From: Nonomuraea turkmeniaca | GTDB lineage: Bacteria; Actinomycetota; Actinomycetes; Streptosporangiales; Streptosporangiaceae | DNA length: 64,000 bases | NCBI RefSeq assembly: GCF_005889735.1 | Contig: NZ_VCKY01000015.1 | Span: 19,268 to 83,267, forward strand | Direction: 5' to 3' | Part shown: piece after piece, positions 62,742 through 64,000 of the stretch | How the letters are laid out: each line of letters starts with the position of its first letter | Numbering within the stretch: the first letter of the stretch is position 1 | Made by a program: the position numbers and the translations under genes | The notes under the pieces: generated by a model | Told to the model about the DNA's origin: nothing | What the model saw: the letters and a program-made list of their open reading frames with translations, nothing else | Databases searched by the model: none

Positions 62742-64000
62742 CTAGGGCCGGATGATGGCCATTCTGGTGACCGTGAGCTCCTCGATGGCGAAGCGTGGCC
62801 CTTCGCGGCCGGTGCCCGAGTCCTTGACGCCGCCGTACGGCATGTTGTCCGCCCTGAACCCCGGCACGTCGTTGACCACCACTCCCCCCGCCTCGATGCG
62901 CTCGATCGCCGCGAACGCCGTGGCCAGCGACCGGGTGAACACCGCCGCGTGCAGCCCGTACCGCGACATGTTGACCGCCCTGAACGCGGCCTCCAGGTCG
63001 GGCACCGCGCGCACGCACACCACGGGGCCGAAGATCTCCTCGTCCCAGGCGGCCGCCCCGTCAGGGACGCCGGCGAGCACGGTCGGCACGATGGCCCGGC
63101 CGTCGCGACTCCCGCCGATGATCGACTCGGCCCCGGAGGCGGCGATCCACTCCAGGACGCGGTCCGTCGCCGCCCCGTCGATGAGCGGGGCCACCCGGGT
63201 CTCGGGCAGCCGCGGGTCGCCGACGGCGACGGTCTTGACGCGGTCGGCCAGCAGGGACACGAGCTCCTCGCGTACCGGCTCCTCGACCAGGACCCGCTGG
63301 ACCGAGATGCACGCCTGGCCGGAGGCGTAGTAGCCGCCGCGCACGACCGCGTCGGCGGCGGCCTCGAGATCGGCGTCGGCCGCCACGATGAGCGCGGCGT
63401 TCGAGCCGAGCTCCAGCAGGACCTTGGTGGGCGCGGCGTTGCGGGCGATGGCGTGGCCGGCGGCGGCCGAGCCGGTGAACGACACCGCGCCGACCCGCCG
63501 GTCCTCCACCAGGGTGCGTCCGACCTCGATGTCGCCGGTGACGAGCTGCACGGCCGCGCCCGGGAGGACGCCGGTGGAGCGGAGGAGGTGGACCAGCCAG
63601 AGCGTGGCCAGCGGGGTGGCCGGAGCGGGCTTGACGATCACGGGGCAGCCGGCCGCCACGGCAGGGGCGATCTTGTGGGCGGCGAGGAGCAGCGGATAGT
63701 TGAAGCCCGTGATGCCGACGACGACGCCGATGGGGCGGCGCGTCCAGAACCCGATGAGGCCCTCTCCGGACGGCAGGAGGTCGAGCGGCACGGTCTCGCC
63801 GTGCAGCCTGGCGACCTCCTCGGCGGCGGTGGCGAGGGTCACGAGTGTCCTGGCCACCTCGACCTTGCAGTCCACCAGCGGCTTGCCGGTCTCCATGACG
63901 AGCAGGCGCTCGAACGCGTCGCGGTCGGCGTCGAGGGCGTCGTGGGCCTTCATGAGGGCGGCGCGGCGGGCGTGTGAGGGCAGGGCGGCCATGGCGGGGG
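62742..64000 (-). CDS. Aldehyde dehydrogenase, N-terminus outside the window
   Basis: About 420 residues of an NAD(P)-dependent aldehyde dehydrogenase; the frame continues past position 64000 in-frame (PAMAALPSHARR), so the true start is beyond the window. The general base is in VLLELGSNAAL, the nucleophile in YASGQACISVQRV, and EEIFGPVVCV, DNMPYGGVKDSGTGREG end the protein. The pattern resembles aldehyde dehydrogenases of the phosphonoacetaldehyde/lactaldehyde type. It converges on the LysR gene with 9 bp between. Substrate unknown. Confidence 0.93.
   Translation of the reverse strand, partial: PAMAALPSHARRAALMKAHDALDADRDAFERLLVMETGKPLVDCKVEVARTLVTLATAAEEVARLHGETVPLDLLPSGEGLIGFWTRRPIGVVVGITGFNYPLLLAAHKIAPAVAAGCPVIVKPAPATPLATLWLVHLLRSTGVLPGAAVQLVTGDIEVGRTLVEDRRVGAVSFTGSAAAGHAIARNAAPTKVLLELGSNAALIVAADADLEAAADAVVRGGYYASGQACISVQRVLVEEPVREELVSLLADRVKTVAVGDPRLPETRVAPLIDGAATDRVLEWIAASGAESIIGGSRDGRAIVPTVLAGVPDGAAAWDEEIFGPVVCVRAVPDLEAAFRAVNMSRYGLHAAVFTRSLATAFAAIERIEAGGVVVNDVPGFRADNMPYGGVKDSGTGREGPRFAIEELTVTRMAIIRP

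Overview
This 64 kb window has uniformly high G+C, strong third-position G/C bias, frequent GTG starts, purine-rich ribosome binding sites, several apparently leaderless genes and GC-rich hairpin terminators. With Tat-exported glycoside hydrolases, a GerW-type sporulation protein, an actinobacterial gas-vesicle operon and an orphan EF-Tu paralogue, this points to a sporulating filamentous actinomycete (Streptosporangiaceae or Streptomyces-like; the family is an inference). No rRNA, tRNA, IS element, prophage or CRISPR array was seen. The first and last genes are cut by the window ends.

Layout. 1-5.6 kb: a plus-strand sugar-catabolic operon (end of a CUT1 ABC permease, a Tat-secreted clan-A-like hydrolase, an FAD oxidoreductase with a sugar-binding-like tail, an extended SDR resembling uronate dehydrogenase). 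5.6-7.1 kb: a stand-alone divergent EF-Tu (EF-Tu3 type) with a leader holding a leaderless mini-ORF and a hairpin. 7.1-16.9 kb, minus strand: GH2 beta-galactosidase, amidohydrolase, a 1132-residue secreted phosphodiester glycosidase/metallophosphatase fusion, and a polytopic membrane serine hydrolase. 17.1-25.7 kb: conserved hypothetical, VIT-type metal transporter, LysE exporter, GerW, glucose-6-phosphate isomerase, and a divergent sugar-acid dehydratase/phosphoketolase pair. 25.8-33.5 kb: a KhtTU-like antiporter, pentapeptide-repeat protein, XRE regulator, FMN reductase, aldo/keto reductase, nucleotidyltransferase-fold protein, CopC protein and front-end-type desaturase.

33.6-39.2 kb is a compact minus-strand operon (300-residue unknown, 85-residue peptide, VAO-type flavoprotein oxidase, MFS exporter, FAD monooxygenase) behind a promoter flanked by a direct repeat. 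It looks like a small uncharacterised biosynthetic or detoxification cluster. 39.4-55.5 kb carries mixed genes: sialidase-like protein, PRC-barrel protein with a sigma-B-like promoter, two DUF4142 proteins, PIMT-type methyltransferase, acetylxylan esterase with a LacI-like operator, a 1343-residue secreted repeat protein, an ArsR/VOC pair, alcohol dehydrogenase, GNAT and an SDR with a DasR-like palindrome. 55.6-60.5 kb is a tightly overlapping gas-vesicle operon in the order Y-Z-(54 aa)-F-G-O-J-L-S-K, beside a divergent csbD gene. The window ends with a PEP-mutase/isocitrate-lyase-family enzyme, its divergent LysR regulator and a partial aldehyde dehydrogenase.

Functional themes are polysaccharide and sugar-acid use (permease, GHs, beta-galactosidase, esterase, sialidase, dehydratase, phosphoketolase), envelope and osmotic stress (KhtTU, CsbD, PRC-barrel, DUF4142, gas-vesicle genes) and small regulatory modules whose operators can be read from the sequence. 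The strongest candidates for new biology are the EF-Tu3 leader, the 33.6-39.2 kb oxidase/peptide operon, and the gas-vesicle operon with one GvpJ-like shell gene, no classical GvpA, and an unknown 54-codon gene.
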